Positions 10,674-20,266 of a stretch of 64,000 nucleotides of DNA are shown here, one piece after another (within the stretch, counting starts at the first letter, position 1; every line of letters starts with the position of its first letter). Location: positions 1-64,000 of the forward strand of contig NZ_CANMFD010000002.1 in assembly GCF_947496995.1 (NCBI RefSeq). Direction: 5' to 3'. The notes below the pieces were generated by a model, which saw only the letters and a program-made list of their open reading frames with translations, ran no database searches and had not been told where the DNA came from. Source of the stretch: an uncultured Roseibium sp. GTDB lineage: Bacteria; Pseudomonadota; Alphaproteobacteria; Rhizobiales; Stappiaceae. The translations under genes and the position numbers were made by a program.

Positions 10674-11288
10674 ATGATCCTGAAAGCCCTCTTTTTCTAC
10701 CTGTTTGCCGGCGTCACGGTGGCGTCCGCCTTCATGGTGATCGCGTCCCGCAACCCGGTGTCCTCGGTTCTGTTCCTGATTCTCGCCTTCGTGAATTCCG
10801 CCGGCCTGTTCATTCTCCTGGGGGCGGAATATCTCGCGTTGTTGCTGGTCGTCGTCTATGTCGGCGCGGTCGCGGTCCTGTTCCTGTTCGTGGTGATGAT
10901 GCTGGATGTGGATTTCGTCGAGCTTCGCCAGGGCTTTCTGCAGTACATGCCTGTCGGAGCCTTGATCGGCTTGATTCTGCTTGTCGAACTGCTGATGGGC
11001 CTGGGGGCCTGGGTCATTGCACCGGAAATGCTCGGACACGGCGCCGAACCGATGCCGCCGCTGACCGAAACCAGCAACATCCAGGCACTCGGGTCGGTGC
11101 TCTACACGAAATACATCTACTTCTTCCAGGTCGCTGGCCTGGTGCTGCTGGTGGCGATGATCGGGGCAATCGTCCTGACGCTGCGCCACAAGCCGAACGT
11201 CAAACGTCAAAGCATACCGGATCAGGTTGCGCGTAACCGCGAAACCTCCATCGAGGTCCGGAAAGTGGAAACGGGAAAAGGTATCTGA
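10674..11288 (+). CDS. nuoJ: NADH-quinone oxidoreductase subunit J
   Basis: A 204-aa membrane subunit with about five hydrophobic helices. The third helix carries the family feature YVGAVAVLFLFVVMMLD, the part that undergoes a pi-bulge change during coupling in studied enzymes. It lies 90 bases after nuoI and is followed by an unusually long 199-base gap before nuoK. Confidence 0.97.
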   Translation: MILKALFFYLFAGVTVASAFMVIASRNPVSSVLFLILAFVNSAGLFILLGAEYLALLLVVVYVGAVAVLFLFVVMMLDVDFVELRQGFLQYMPVGALIGLILLVELLMGLGAWVIAPEMLGHGAEPMPPLTETSNIQALGSVLYTKYIYFFQVAGLVLLVAMIGAIVLTLRHKPNVKRQSIPDQVARNRETSIEVRKVETGKGI

Positions 11289-11307
11289 CGCAATTTCATT
11301 GCGTTCA

Positions 11308-11347
11308 GGAGCGTCCCGCGTTGGAACCATCGCGGATACGATGCTCC
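11308..11347 (+). repeat. Long imperfect palindrome in the nuoJ-nuoK gap
   Basis: GGAGCGTC at 11308-11315 pairs with GATGCTCC at 11340-11347 (one G-T), and CCGCG pairs with CGCGG inside. A smaller ACGCAA/TTGCGT hairpin sits just upstream at the end of nuoJ. The outer bases resemble the ends of the dispersed repeat at 20039-20148, but the similarity is too short to be sure. Confidence 0.45.
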
Positions 11348-11372
11348 AGCACTATTGAATTGATCAACTTTT

Positions 11373-11402
11373 CTGCTTTCGCGGGGCAACCCGCAAAAGC
11401 AG
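11373..11402 (+). other. Strong hairpin in the nuoJ-nuoK gap
   Basis: A 13-base arm starting CTGCTTTC pairs with a 13-base arm ending AAAAGCAG around the tetraloop GCAA, with one mismatch. A GNRA-type tetraloop on a long stem suggests an RNA structure. There is no T-run, so it is more likely an RNA stability or processing site inside the operon than a terminator. Confidence 0.45.
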
Positions 11403-11487
11403 GTTGGTCTGGGAAAGCCCGGACACCGGCACGCTCCTCCGTGCGGTTTCCGGTTGGGGTAAACGAGGGGAGCACGGCGAGGCGTCC

Positions 11488-11796
11488 ATGGAAATCGGTC
11501 TGTCGCACTATCTTTCGGTCGCGGCGATCCTGTTCACGATCGGGATCTTCGGGATCTTCCTGAACAGGAAAAACGTGATTGTCATCCTGATGTCTATCGA
11601 GCTGCTGCTGCTGTCGGTGAATATCAACTTTGTCGCCTTCTCGTCGTTCCTTGGCGACATGATGGGGCAAATCTTCACCATGCTGGTGCTGACCGTGGCC
11701 GCGTCCGAAGCGGCGATCGGCCTGGCGATCCTGGTGGTCTTCCACCGGAACCGCGGTTCCATCGCCGTGGAAGACGTAAACGTGATGAAAGGGTAG
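11488..11796 (+). CDS. nuoK: NADH-quinone oxidoreductase subunit K
   Basis: A 102-aa MnhC/NuoK-type membrane subunit with three helices. The conserved acidic residues in helices 2 and 3 are present ([20 protein letters not shown] and [14 protein letters not shown]), as needed for proton transfer. The ATG at 11488 gives the normal length. The open frame upstream to 11404 is not protein-like. Its stop lies 6 bases before nuoL. Confidence 0.97.
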   Translation: MEIGLSHYLSVAAILFTIGIFGIFLNRKNVIVILMSIELLLLSVNINFVAFSSFLGDMMGQIFTMLVLTVAASEAAIGLAILVVFHRNRGSIAVEDVNVMKG

Positions 11797-11802
11797 GGGC
11801 CG

Positions 11803-13806
11803 ATGTATTCCGCAATCCTGTTCCTGCCGCTTATCGGCTTTCTGATTGCCGGCCTTTTCGGACGCTCCCTGGGCGCCAAGGCTTGCGAATATATTACCAG
11901 TTCACTGCTGGTCGTGACGGCGGTGCTGTCCTGGATCACGTTCTGCGGCTTCTGGTTCGGCGGATCGGAAGCACAGGTCGTCAATCTGTTCCGCTGGCTG
12001 AATGTCGGAGACCTCAACGTCTACTGGTCGATCCGTGTCGACACGCTGACGGCGGTCATGCTGGTCGTGGTCACCACCGTGTCCGCGCTGGTGCATGTCT
12101 ATTCCATCGGCTACATGCACCACGATCCGCACCGGCAGCGCTTTTTCGCCTATCTGTCGCTGTTCACCTTCGCGATGCTGTCGCTGGTGACCGCAGACAA
12201 CCTGCTGCAGATGTTCTTCGGCTGGGAAGGCGTAGGTCTGGCTTCCTACCTGCTGATCGGTTTCTGGTACCAGAAGCCGTCCGCGAACGCGGCCGCCATG
12301 AAGGCCTTCGTGGTCAACCGTGTCGGCGACTTCGGTTTCGCGCTCGGTATCTTCGGCGTGTTCTATCTGTTCCAGAGCATCGATTTCACCACTATCTTCA
12401 ACGATGCGCCGTCCTTCATCGGGGAGCACGGCGAGGTGATGACCTTCCTCGGCTATCATCTGGATGCGCATGCGGCGATGACCGTCGTCTGCCTGTTGCT
12501 GTTCATGGGAGCGATGGGCAAATCGGCTCAGTTCCTGCTGCACACCTGGCTGCCGGACGCGATGGAGGGCCCGACGCCGGTCTCCGCCCTTATCCACGCC
12601 GCGACGATGGTGACAGCCGGTGTCTTCATGGTGGCGCGTCTGTCGCCGCTGATGGAGCTGTCGCATACGGCGCTGGCCGTGATCGTGTTCTTCGGCGCGA
12701 CGACGGCGTTTTTCGCCGCGACCGTGGGTCTTGTGCAGAACGACATCAAGCGGGTGATTGCCTATTCGACCTGTTCCCAGCTCGGCTACATGTTCGTCGC
12801 CCTCGGGGTCGGGGCCTATTCCATCGGCATCTTCCACCTGTTCACACACGCCTTCTTCAAGGCGCTCCTGTTCCTGTGCGCCGGGTCCGTGATCCATGCG
12901 GTTTCCGACGAGCAGGACATGCGCAAGATGGGCGGGCTGAGAAAACACATTCCGATCACCTACTGGACAATGATGATCGGCACGCTGGCCCTGACCGGCG
13001 TCGGCATTCCGTTCACCCATATCGGCTTTGCGGGCTTCATCTCCAAGGATGCCATCATCGAAGCGGCGTTTGCTGGGTCCACCGGCGATCATGCCAACCC
13101 GATGGCGCTCTACGGCTTCTGGCTGACGGTGATCGCCGCGGCGCTGACGGCCTTCTATTCCTGGCGTCTGACTTTCATGACCTTCCACGGCAAGCCGCGC
13201 GCGCCGGTGGATGTCATGAAACACGTGCATGAATCGCCGCTGGTGATGACAATCCCTCTGGGGATCCTGTCGATCGGCGCGGCCTTTGCCGGAATGGTCT
13301 TTTACGGGATCTTCTACGGGGAAGGTTATGCGGAGTTCTGGAAGGGAGCGCTGTTCACCAGTGAAACCAACCACATTCTGCATGCCATGCACGAGGTTCC
13401 GGCCTGGGTGAAGGTCTCGCCCTTCATCATGATGGTTCTCGGTTTCCTGGTGGCCTACCAGTTCTACATCCGCTCGCCGGAGATGCCGAAGCAACTGGCG
13501 GAGCGCCATTCCGGCCTCTATCAGTTCCTGCTCAACAAGTGGTACTTCGACGAGCTCTATGACTTCATCTTCGTCCGGCCTGCCATGTGGATCGGCCGCA
13601 TGCTGTGGAAGAAGGGCGACGGCACAGTCATCGACGGCTTCGGTCCGAACGGTGTTGCTGCCCGCGTCCAGAACGTCACGACCTGGGTCGTGAAACTGCA
13701 GACCGGATATCTCTATCACTATGCTTTTGCGATGCTGATCGGTGTGGCTGCGCTCATAACCTGGTCGATGTTCACCGGTGCAGGCACCGGCGGGGGTGCA
13801 CACTAA
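11803..13806 (+). CDS. nuoL: NADH-quinone oxidoreductase subunit L
   Basis: A 667-aa antiporter-like membrane subunit, the distal proton pump with the long lateral helix. The conserved segments [45 protein letters not shown] and [17 protein letters not shown] are present, including the helix-5 Glu and helix-7 Lys. Its stop shares one base with the nuoM start. Confidence 0.98.
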   Translation: MYSAILFLPLIGFLIAGLFGRSLGAKACEYITSSLLVVTAVLSWITFCGFWFGGSEAQVVNLFRWLNVGDLNVYWSIRVDTLTAVMLVVVTTVSALVHVYSIGYMHHDPHRQRFFAYLSLFTFAMLSLVTADNLLQMFFGWEGVGLASYLLIGFWYQKPSANAAAMKAFVVNRVGDFGFALGIFGVFYLFQSIDFTTIFNDAPSFIGEHGEVMTFLGYHLDAHAAMTVVCLLLFMGAMGKSAQFLLHTWLPDAMEGPTPVSALIHAATMVTAGVFMVARLSPLMELSHTALAVIVFFGATTAFFAATVGLVQNDIKRVIAYSTCSQLGYMFVALGVGAYSIGIFHLFTHAFFKALLFLCAGSVIHAVSDEQDMRKMGGLRKHIPITYWTMMIGTLALTGVGIPFTHIGFAGFISKDAIIEAAFAGSTGDHANPMALYGFWLTVIAAALTAFYSWRLTFMTFHGKPRAPVDVMKHVHESPLVMTIPLGILSIGAAFAGMVFYGIFYGEGYAEFWKGALFTSETNHILHAMHEVPAWVKVSPFIMMVLGFLVAYQFYIRSPEMPKQLAERHSGLYQFLLNKWYFDELYDFIFVRPAMWIGRMLWKKGDGTVIDGFGPNGVAARVQNVTTWVVKLQTGYLYHYAFAMLIGVAALITWSMFTGAGTGGGAH

Positions 13807-15332
13807 TGATTGACTGGCCAATTCTGTCACTCACGACTTTCCTGCCGTTGCTTGGCGTGGTCTTCATCCTGCTGGTTCCCAGCGAGGATGAGGGAAGCAG
13901 GCGGAACATACGCATGGTTGCCCTGGTGACCACGGGCGTGACCTTCGTCCTGTCGCTGTTCATCTGGGGCAGCTTCGACTACGACAATCCGGGCTTCCAG
14001 TTCGTCGAGCAACGCGAATGGCTCGGCGGCAATGTCAGCTACAGGATGGGCGTGGACGGCATTTCGGTGCTTTTCGTGATCCTGACCACGTTCCTGTTGC
14101 CGTTCTGCATCCTGGCGTCCTGGGAAAGCATCCAGAAGCGCGTCAAGGAATACATGATCGCCTTCCTGGTGCTTGAGACGATGATGATCGGAGTTTTCTG
14201 CGCGCTCGATCTGGTGGTCTTCTATGTGTTCTTCGAGGCCGGCCTTATCCCGATGTTCCTGATCATCGGTGTCTGGGGCGGCGCGCGGCGCGTCTATGCG
14301 TCCTACAAGTTCTTCCTCTACACGCTGCTCGGATCGGTGCTGATGCTGATCGCGATCATGGCGATGTACTGGAACGCCGGAACGACGGACATCGAGCAGC
14401 TTCTGACGCACGGCTTCCCGGCCGGCATGCAGACCTGGCTGTGGCTGGCGTTCTTCGCGAGCTTCGCGGTCAAGATGCCGATGTGGCCGGTGCATACCTG
14501 GTTGCCGGATGCGCACGTGGAAGCCCCGACGGCGGGTTCGGTCATTCTGGCCGGCGTTCTCCTGAAGCTCGGCGGTTACGGCTTCCTGCGCTTCTCTCTG
14601 CCGATGTTCCCGATCGCCTCGGACATGTTCGCGCCGCTGATCTATACGCTTTCGGTAGTGGCGATCATCTATACCTCGCTGGTGGCGCTCGCCCAGGAAG
14701 ACATCAAGAAGCTGATCGCCTATTCCTCCGTCGCCCACATGGGCTACGTGACCATGGGTATCTTCACGATGACCCATCAGGGCGTTCAGGGCGGCATCTT
14801 CCAGATGCTGTCTCACGGCATCGTTTCCGGCGCTCTCTTCCTGTGCGTCGGGGTGATCTACGACCGGATGCACACCCGCGAGATCGCCGCCTATGGCGGA
14901 CTGGTCAACCGGATGCCGAAATACGCGGTGGTGTTCCTGATCTTCACCATGGCCAATGTCGGCCTGCCGGGCACCTCGGGCTTCGTCGGCGAAATCCTGG
15001 TCCTGATGGGTGCCTTCCAGGTGAACACCTGGGTCGCGGTCTTCGCGACGTCCGGCGTGATCCTGTCCGCGGTCTACGCGCTCTATCTCTACCGCCGGGT
15101 TGTTTTCGGCGCGATCGAGAAGGAAAGCCTGAAGTCGATCCTCGATCTGGATCTCAGGGAAAAGGTCATTCTGATCCCGATGGTCTTGCTGACGATCTTC
15201 TTCGGCTTCTATCCGATGGCGATCCTGGACGTCACCCAGGGGGCGGTCGACAATCTCATCAATCACTACACTGCGGCACTTGACGCGGCAGGTGTCGCCC
15301 AGCACGCGGCGCCCGCCGCCGTGTCTCACTAA
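13806..15332 (+). CDS. nuoM: NADH-quinone oxidoreductase subunit M
   Basis: A 508-aa antiporter-like proton-pumping subunit. Characteristic segments are [21 protein letters not shown], the [20 protein letters not shown] loop and [15 protein letters not shown]. The ATG at 13806 overlaps the nuoL stop (TAATG). An open frame reaching upstream to 13587 is nuoL in another frame. Confidence 0.98.
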   Translation: MIDWPILSLTTFLPLLGVVFILLVPSEDEGSRRNIRMVALVTTGVTFVLSLFIWGSFDYDNPGFQFVEQREWLGGNVSYRMGVDGISVLFVILTTFLLPFCILASWESIQKRVKEYMIAFLVLETMMIGVFCALDLVVFYVFFEAGLIPMFLIIGVWGGARRVYASYKFFLYTLLGSVLMLIAIMAMYWNAGTTDIEQLLTHGFPAGMQTWLWLAFFASFAVKMPMWPVHTWLPDAHVEAPTAGSVILAGVLLKLGGYGFLRFSLPMFPIASDMFAPLIYTLSVVAIIYTSLVALAQEDIKKLIAYSSVAHMGYVTMGIFTMTHQGVQGGIFQMLSHGIVSGALFLCVGVIYDRMHTREIAAYGGLVNRMPKYAVVFLIFTMANVGLPGTSGFVGEILVLMGAFQVNTWVAVFATSGVILSAVYALYLYRRVVFGAIEKESLKSILDLDLREKVILIPMVLLTIFFGFYPMAILDVTQGAVDNLINHYTAALDAAGVAQHAAPAAVSH

Positions 15333-15355
15333 GGTTTCGAGGACGAGACAGAGCT

Positions 15356-16795
15356 ATGTCGGATATGACCCAATTGCCAGATCTCATGCCGGTCCTGCCG
15401 GAGATCATCCTGGCCCTCGGAGCCATGGCGTTGCTGATGGTCGGTGCCTTCGGCGGCAAAGGCGTCAGCTACGCGGTTTTCGGCGGTGCGATGGGCCTGC
15501 TGGGCGGTACCTTCCTGGTGCTTCTGCTTGTGCCGACCTTTGGCGAGACCTTCGGCGGATCCTTCGTTCTTGACGATTTCGCCTATCTTCTGAAACTGCT
15601 CGTGCTGGCAGGGTCGTTCTTTGCGATCGCCATGTCCTGGGCCTATGCCAAGAGCCAGTCCTTCGATCATTTCGAATACCCGATCCTGATCGTGCTGGCG
15701 ACGCTTGGCATGATGCTCATGCTGTCCGCCAACGACCTGATTGCGCTCTATCTCGGTCTCGAACTGCAGAGCCTTGCGCTTTATGTGGTGGCGGCAATCA
15801 ACCGCGACAGCGTGCGTTCCACGGAAGCCGGCCTGAAGTATTTCGTGCTCGGGTCGCTGTCCTCCGGCATGCTGCTTTACGGAATGTCGCTGGTCTACGG
15901 CTTCACCGGGCAGATCGGCTTTGCGGAAATCGCCGAGGTTCTGACTCACGAGGGCGACTCGATCGGTCTTGTCATCGGTCTGACCTTCATTCTGGCCGGC
16001 CTTGCCTTCAAGATTTCCGCGGTGCCGTTCCACATGTGGACCCCGGATGTCTATGAGGGCGCACCGACCCCTGTTACCGCCTTCCTGGCCGCCGCCCCGA
16101 AAGTGGCTGCCATGGGCATGCTGGTCCGGATCGTCATCGAGGCTTTCCAGCCTGTGACCAGCGACTGGCAGCAGATCGTGGTCTTCGTGTCCATCGCCTC
16201 CATGGCGCTCGGTGCGTTTGCCGCCATCGGGCAGCGCAACCTGAAACGACTGATGGCCTATTCCTCCATCGGTCATATGGGTTATGCGCTCGTCGGGCTT
16301 GCCGCCGGTACGCAGACCGGTGTGGAAGGCGTGATCTTCTACATGATGGCGTATCTCGGCATGACGCTCGGCGTTTTTGCCGTCATCCTGTCGATGCGCC
16401 GCAAGGACGGCATGGTTGAGGAGATCGACGATCTCGCCGGACTGTCACAAACCAACCTGCCGATGGCGATCCTGCTCGCATTGCTGATGTTCTCGCTGGC
16501 CGGAATACCGCCTCTGATCGGCTTCTTCGGCAAATGGTACGTCTTCGTGGCGGCAGTCCAGGCCGGACTTTATCCGCTGGCAGTCATCGGCGTGCTGATG
16601 TCGGTGGTCGGCGCCTACTATTATCTGCGCATCGTCAAGGTGATGTTCTTCGACGAGCCGGTCGAGGCTTTCGAGAAGATGCCGATGGAACTGCGGGTGG
16701 TGCTCGGCCTCTCCAGTGTCTTCGTCATCTTCTTCTGGCTGGCTCCGGGACATGTGGTCAATGCCGCCAGTGCGGCGGCGCAGTCCCTGTTCTGA
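15356..16795 (+). CDS. nuoN: NADH-quinone oxidoreductase subunit N
   Basis: A 479-aa antiporter-like pumping subunit with about fourteen helices. The helix-5 region ([20 protein letters not shown]), the helix-7 loop ([20 protein letters not shown]) and [20 protein letters not shown] are typical. It is the last complex I gene. Its stop is 8 bases from the birA start, so birA is likely cotranscribed. Confidence 0.98.
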   Translation: MSDMTQLPDLMPVLPEIILALGAMALLMVGAFGGKGVSYAVFGGAMGLLGGTFLVLLLVPTFGETFGGSFVLDDFAYLLKLLVLAGSFFAIAMSWAYAKSQSFDHFEYPILIVLATLGMMLMLSANDLIALYLGLELQSLALYVVAAINRDSVRSTEAGLKYFVLGSLSSGMLLYGMSLVYGFTGQIGFAEIAEVLTHEGDSIGLVIGLTFILAGLAFKISAVPFHMWTPDVYEGAPTPVTAFLAAAPKVAAMGMLVRIVIEAFQPVTSDWQQIVVFVSIASMALGAFAAIGQRNLKRLMAYSSIGHMGYALVGLAAGTQTGVEGVIFYMMAYLGMTLGVFAVILSMRRKDGMVEEIDDLAGLSQTNLPMAILLALLMFSLAGIPPLIGFFGKWYVFVAAVQAGLYPLAVIGVLMSVVGAYYYLRIVKVMFFDEPVEAFEKMPMELRVVLGLSSVFVIFFWLAPGHVVNAASAAAQSLF

Positions 16796-16803
16796 CCGCC
16801 GGC

Positions 16804-17577
16804 ATGACCGCCCAGGGCTTGGAATGTCCGGCGCCCGGTGCGCCGGACTTTCTCTATGAAGAGCTGGAGACCGTCAGTTCGACCAATTCGCTGTGTTTCG
16901 AACGCGCCCGTGCCGGTCATCCCGGCAATCTATGGATCCGGGCACGGGAGCAGTCGGAAGGCCGGGGTCGGCGCGGCCGGGACTGGATGTCGTCCGAGGG
17001 CAATCTTTTTGCCAGTCTACTGCTGATTGACCCCGAACCGGCCGACAGAATCGCCGAATTGCCTCTTGCGGCGGCGGTTGCTCTTGCGGAAGCCGTTGAC
17101 AAAGCAGCCGGGACACTGCAACTGGTATCGCTGAAATGGCCAAATGATCTCCTGGTCGGCGGAGCCAAGCTTTCAGGAATACTTCTTGAAGCGGAAACAC
17201 TGGCCGATGGCCGGCGGGCCGTGGTCATCGGGTTTGGTGTGAATTGTGTCTCCCACCCGCCGCTTACGCTCTATCAGGCAACCGATCTGAGAAGTCTCGG
17301 ATTTCAGGTAACCGCGGAACGGCTTTTTGCCTGCCTGGCGGAATCCCTGGCGGAGCAGCTTAGCCACTGGCAGCGGCCTGACGGGTTTGAAAGTATCCGG
17401 ACCGCCTGGCTCAATCGGGCGGCACATCTGGGCAGGGAAATAACGGTCAGAACCGCCCGGGAAGAAATTACCGGCATTTTTGCCGATATGGATGCGCGCG
17501 GCTATCTCGTGTTGAAACAGGAAGATGGCGGCCAGCGCACCGTTTATGCAGGCGACGTGTTTTTGCCAGAGGCTTAA
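16804..17577 (+). CDS. birA: Biotin--[acetyl-CoA-carboxylase] ligase
   Basis: A 257-aa biotin protein ligase that makes biotinyl-AMP and transfers biotin to the carrier lysine of carboxylases. The GRGRRGRDW loop (53-61) and KWPNDLLVGGAKLSGIL (111-127) are the catalytic signatures. A ~50-residue C-terminal SH3-like part follows. There is no N-terminal helix-turn-helix, so unlike E. coli BirA it should not repress biotin genes. The ATG lies 8 bases after nuoN. The nuo-birA-rnj order is a known alphaproteobacterial arrangement. Confidence 0.94.
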   Translation: MTAQGLECPAPGAPDFLYEELETVSSTNSLCFERARAGHPGNLWIRAREQSEGRGRRGRDWMSSEGNLFASLLLIDPEPADRIAELPLAAAVALAEAVDKAAGTLQLVSLKWPNDLLVGGAKLSGILLEAETLADGRRAVVIGFGVNCVSHPPLTLYQATDLRSLGFQVTAERLFACLAESLAEQLSHWQRPDGFESIRTAWLNRAAHLGREITVRTAREEITGIFADMDARGYLVLKQEDGGQRTVYAGDVFLPEA

Positions 17578-17612
17578 CCGCCGGCCTGTGCACAGCTTTA
17601 AAGGAGCAATTC

Positions 17613-19292
17613 ATGGCTTCGGCCAAAAAGAAAGATAACGACATAGTGTTTCTGCCATTGGGCGGGGTTGGCGAAATCGGCATGAACCTGGGTCTTTACG
17701 GCTACGGCCCCGAAGACAACAGGACCTGGCTGATCGTCGATTGCGGCGTCAGCTTCGCTGGTCCCGAGCTTCCCGGCATCGACGTGGTCGTGCCGGACAT
17801 CAAGTTTCTGGAAGACGAGATCGACAATGTTGTCGGCATGGTGATCACCCACGCACATGAGGATCACTATGGCGCCATCCTGCATCTCTGGCCGTTTCTG
17901 AAGGTTCCCGTCTATGCGACGGCCTTCACGGCCGGGTTGCTTGCCGCCAAGACCGAAAGCGAGCCGGGTGCTGAAGAAGTGCCGGTGACGGTGGTGAAGC
18001 AGGGCGACAGGGTCAACATCGGGCCGTTCGACGTCGAGTTCGTCGCCATGGCTCACTCGATCCCGGAACCCTGTGCGCTGGCTATCCGTACGCCGGCGGG
18101 CATGGTTCTGCATACTGGCGACTGGAAAATCGATACGACCCCGGGCGTCGGGTTGCCGATCGACCTGGATCGGCTGGCGGAGCTCGGCCGCGAAGGCGTG
18201 ATGGCACTGGTCTGCGACAGCACCAACGCGATCCGCGACGGCGTCAGCCCGAGTGAAGCGGATGTGGCCGAAGAGCTGAAGAAGGTGATGGCAAAGGCGA
18301 CAAAGCGGATCGCCATCACAACCTTTGCCTCCAACGTTGCCCGTATCCGGGCGATTGCCGAGGCTGCGGCGGCCAACGAACGCGATGTCGTCGTGGTGGG
18401 CCGCTCGATGCACCGGGTGATCGAAGTTGCGGGAGAACTCGGCTATCTGGAAGGCCTGCCGGCTTTCCATGGCGAGGACGCCTTCGGCTATCTGCCGCGC
18501 GAAAAGGCGGTGCTTCTTTGCACCGGCTCGCAAGGGGAAAACCGCGCCGCTCTGGCACGAATTGCCTCCGGAGATCACCGCAACGTCGCGCTGTCCAAGG
18601 GCGACATGGTGATCTTTTCCTCGCGGACCATTCCCGGCAATGAAAAGGCGGTTGCCGAGGTTCTCAACAATCTCGCGGACCTGGGCGTCGACATCGTTAC
18701 CGACAAGGATGCGCTGGTGCACGTTTCCGGCCACCCGCGCCGGGGCGAACTGGAGCAGCTCTACAAGCTGCTGAAACCGAAGGTCCTGCTGCCGGTGCAC
18801 GGCGAACCGCTGCATCTTGCCGCCCAGGCGGCGTTTGCCCGCGAACAGGGCGTTCCTGAAGTCGTGCGCGGCAAGAACGGCGACATCGTTCGCCTGACCG
18901 CCGGCAAGGCCGCTGTCATCGATCAAGCGCCTTTCGGCATCATGGTCAAGGACGGCGACATTCTCGACGACCCGGAAGTCACCGGTGTCGGCGAACGGCG
19001 CAAACTGTCGTTTGCGGGGGCTGCCGTCATTGCGCTGGTCATCAATCGGGCGGGAGAACTTCTCACCGATCCCGAAGTCACGCTGCTCGGTCTGCCGGAC
19101 ACGGACGACGAGGGTGAGCCGATGGAGAATATCGTCATCAAGGCCGTCAACGGCGCGATGAAGAGTATTCCGAAAGCCCGGCGCAAGGACAAGGAACTGA
19201 TCGGCGAAGCTGCCCGGCGGGCAGCACGCGCGGAGATCCAGAGCGTGTGGGGCAAAAAGACGCTCTGCAAGGTGATGGTGACCCGGCTATAA
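17613..19292 (+). CDS. rnj: Ribonuclease J
   Basis: A 559-aa metallo-beta-lactamase/beta-CASP nuclease. The metal motif HAHEDH is at residues 80-85, with further ligands in LHTGDWKID and the C-terminal VSGHPRRGE and LLPVHGEPLH motifs. RNase J degrades and matures RNA as a 5'-3' exonuclease and endonuclease. Alphaproteobacteria keep it alongside RNase E, with roles in rRNA 5' maturation. AAAGGAGCAATTC gives a strong ribosome site. Confidence 0.95.
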   Translation: MASAKKKDNDIVFLPLGGVGEIGMNLGLYGYGPEDNRTWLIVDCGVSFAGPELPGIDVVVPDIKFLEDEIDNVVGMVITHAHEDHYGAILHLWPFLKVPVYATAFTAGLLAAKTESEPGAEEVPVTVVKQGDRVNIGPFDVEFVAMAHSIPEPCALAIRTPAGMVLHTGDWKIDTTPGVGLPIDLDRLAELGREGVMALVCDSTNAIRDGVSPSEADVAEELKKVMAKATKRIAITTFASNVARIRAIAEAAAANERDVVVVGRSMHRVIEVAGELGYLEGLPAFHGEDAFGYLPREKAVLLCTGSQGENRAALARIASGDHRNVALSKGDMVIFSSRTIPGNEKAVAEVLNNLADLGVDIVTDKDALVHVSGHPRRGELEQLYKLLKPKVLLPVHGEPLHLAAQAAFAREQGVPEVVRGKNGDIVRLTAGKAAVIDQAPFGIMVKDGDILDDPEVTGVGERRKLSFAGAAVIALVINRAGELLTDPEVTLLGLPDTDDEGEPMENIVIKAVNGAMKSIPKARRKDKELIGEAARRAARAEIQSVWGKKTLCKVMVTRL

Positions 19293-19301
19293 CCTTTCAC
19301 A

Positions 19302-19321
19302 GGCGGCCGGTCCCGGCCGCC
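19302..19321 (+). other. Intercistronic hairpin between rnj and mce
   Basis: GGCGGCCGG pairs perfectly with CCGGCCGCC with only TC between, so the loop must open slightly. No T-run follows. It sits 9 bases after the rnj stop and just before the mce ribosome site, so it may limit processing or affect mce translation. Confidence 0.4.
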
Positions 19322-19339
19322 GATTGCGGAGGAAAATGC

Positions 19340-19744
19340 ATGATCGGCCGGCTCAACCATGTCGCAATCGCCGTATCGGACATCGATGCGGCGACAGCGG
19401 TTTACCGGGACACGCTCGGCGCCGAGGTTTCAGGCAAGCAGGATCAGCCGGACCATGGCGTGACGACCGTGTTCATCAATCTGCCAAATACCAAGATCGA
19501 ACTGCTGGAACCGCTGGGCGAGGGGTCGCCTATCGCGAAGTTCCTGGAGAAGAACCCGTCCGGCGGTGTCCATCACGTGTGCTATGAGGTCGATGACATC
19601 ATCGCCGCGCGGGACCAACTGGTGAAAAACGGCGCGCGGGTACTGGGCGACGGCGAACCGAAGATCGGCGCGCATGGCAAACCTGTCCTGTTTCTGCATC
19701 CGAAGGATTTTCTGGGCACGTTGACCGAACTGGAAGAGGCGTAA
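19340..19744 (+). CDS. mce: Methylmalonyl-CoA epimerase
   Basis: A 134-aa vicinal-oxygen-chelate protein with two beta-alpha-beta-beta-beta repeats. It interconverts (R)- and (S)-methylmalonyl-CoA in propionate and ethylmalonyl-CoA metabolism. Metal-ligand candidates are H7 in LNHVAIAV, the Glu in IELLEPLG, His in VHHVCYEVDD and Glu in TLTELEEA. GGAGGAAAATGC precedes the ATG at 19340. A longer frame from 19247 overlaps rnj and is not needed. Confidence 0.92.
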   Translation: MIGRLNHVAIAVSDIDAATAVYRDTLGAEVSGKQDQPDHGVTTVFINLPNTKIELLEPLGEGSPIAKFLEKNPSGGVHHVCYEVDDIIAARDQLVKNGARVLGDGEPKIGAHGKPVLFLHPKDFLGTLTELEEA

Positions 19745-19748
19745 AAGC

Positions 19749-20039
19749 ATGTCCGTAACGTTCGGCCTGGCGATTTACTTCCTGATCTGGTGGATTATCC
19801 TGTTCGCCATTCTTCCCTTCGGCATGCACCGGACCCAGGAAGAGGCGGGAGACGTGATTCCGGGTTCGGAGCCAAGCGCCCCGGACAGGCCGCGCTTCCT
19901 GAAGGTGATCGTGCTGACGACCATCGTCGCCACGGTCCTGTTCGCCGGTTTTGTGGGCATGCGGGCATCGGGATACGGTCTGGACGATATTCCGTTCTTC
20001 AATCCGCCGGCCGAGAGCTACGGCAATCCCGGGAATTAG
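19749..20039 (+). CDS. DUF1467 family small membrane protein
   Basis: A 96-aa protein with two hydrophobic helices (about residues 5-25 and 52-70) and the family's N-terminal IYFLIWWIILFAILPFG signature. Function is unknown. It starts 4 bases after mce and ends exactly where the dispersed repeat begins (its TAG is at 20037-20039). The mce-DUF1467-proS order is common in alphaproteobacteria, which supports a real gene. Confidence 0.88.
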   Translation: MSVTFGLAIYFLIWWIILFAILPFGMHRTQEEAGDVIPGSEPSAPDRPRFLKVIVLTTIVATVLFAGFVGMRASGYGLDDIPFFNPPAESYGNPGN

Positions 20040-20148
20040 AGCGTCTGCGCTCAAGCAAACTTATGGTTTGAGGAAGACGCTCAAGGCAGCGTTTGCTGTG
20101 CAAATGCGTTCGGGTGATTTCCCGAGTTCAGAGCAATGGGACACGCTC
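20039..20148 (+). repeat. Dispersed ~110-bp intergenic repeat, copy A
   Basis: The element begins at the stop codon of the DUF1467 gene and ends at ACGCTC. It is about 77 percent identical to copy B (60766-60876, opposite strand) over 102 gap-free positions. The ends are partial inverted repeats (GAGCGTCTG versus GACACGCTC). Inside are small hairpins such as CGCT/AGCG and GCGTTTGC/GCAAATGC. An open frame runs through both copies, but mismatches fall evenly over codon positions (8, 7, 8), which argues against coding. Confidence 0.75.
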
Positions 20149-20167
20149 CGGAACTGGTCCAGTTCCG
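20149..20167 (+). other. Short near-perfect palindrome beside repeat copy A
   Basis: CGGAACTGG and CCAGTTCCG flank a single T, directly after the dispersed repeat. It could be a hairpin or a dimeric protein site. Nothing more can be said. Confidence 0.35.
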
Positions 20168-20230
20168 GGATTTCCTCCAATAACGCCGCTCACCTGCAGA
20201 AAATCGGAACGAATTCTTCAAATTGATATT

Positions 20231-20266
20231 CAGAAAAAGAAAAAGGCAGGGTCAAGCCCTGCCTTT
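20231..20266 (-). terminator. Rho-independent terminator, best on the minus strand
   Basis: AAAGGCAGGG (20242-20251) pairs perfectly with CCCTGCCTTT (20257-20266) around TCAAG. On the minus strand the stem is followed by TTCTTTTTC. On the plus strand only three T's follow, though it may also stop read-through from the nuo-mce string. Confidence 0.75.

Noticed and set aside
11902-13830. 642-codon minus-strand frame opposite nuoL
   Set aside because: Same mirror-frame effect. The charged composition is incompatible with the known membrane protein on the other strand.
19951-20226. 91-codon plus-strand frame spanning repeat copy A
   Set aside because: The shared peptide with copy B reflects the DNA repeat. 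Changes fall equally on all codon positions, so there is no sign of protein selection.
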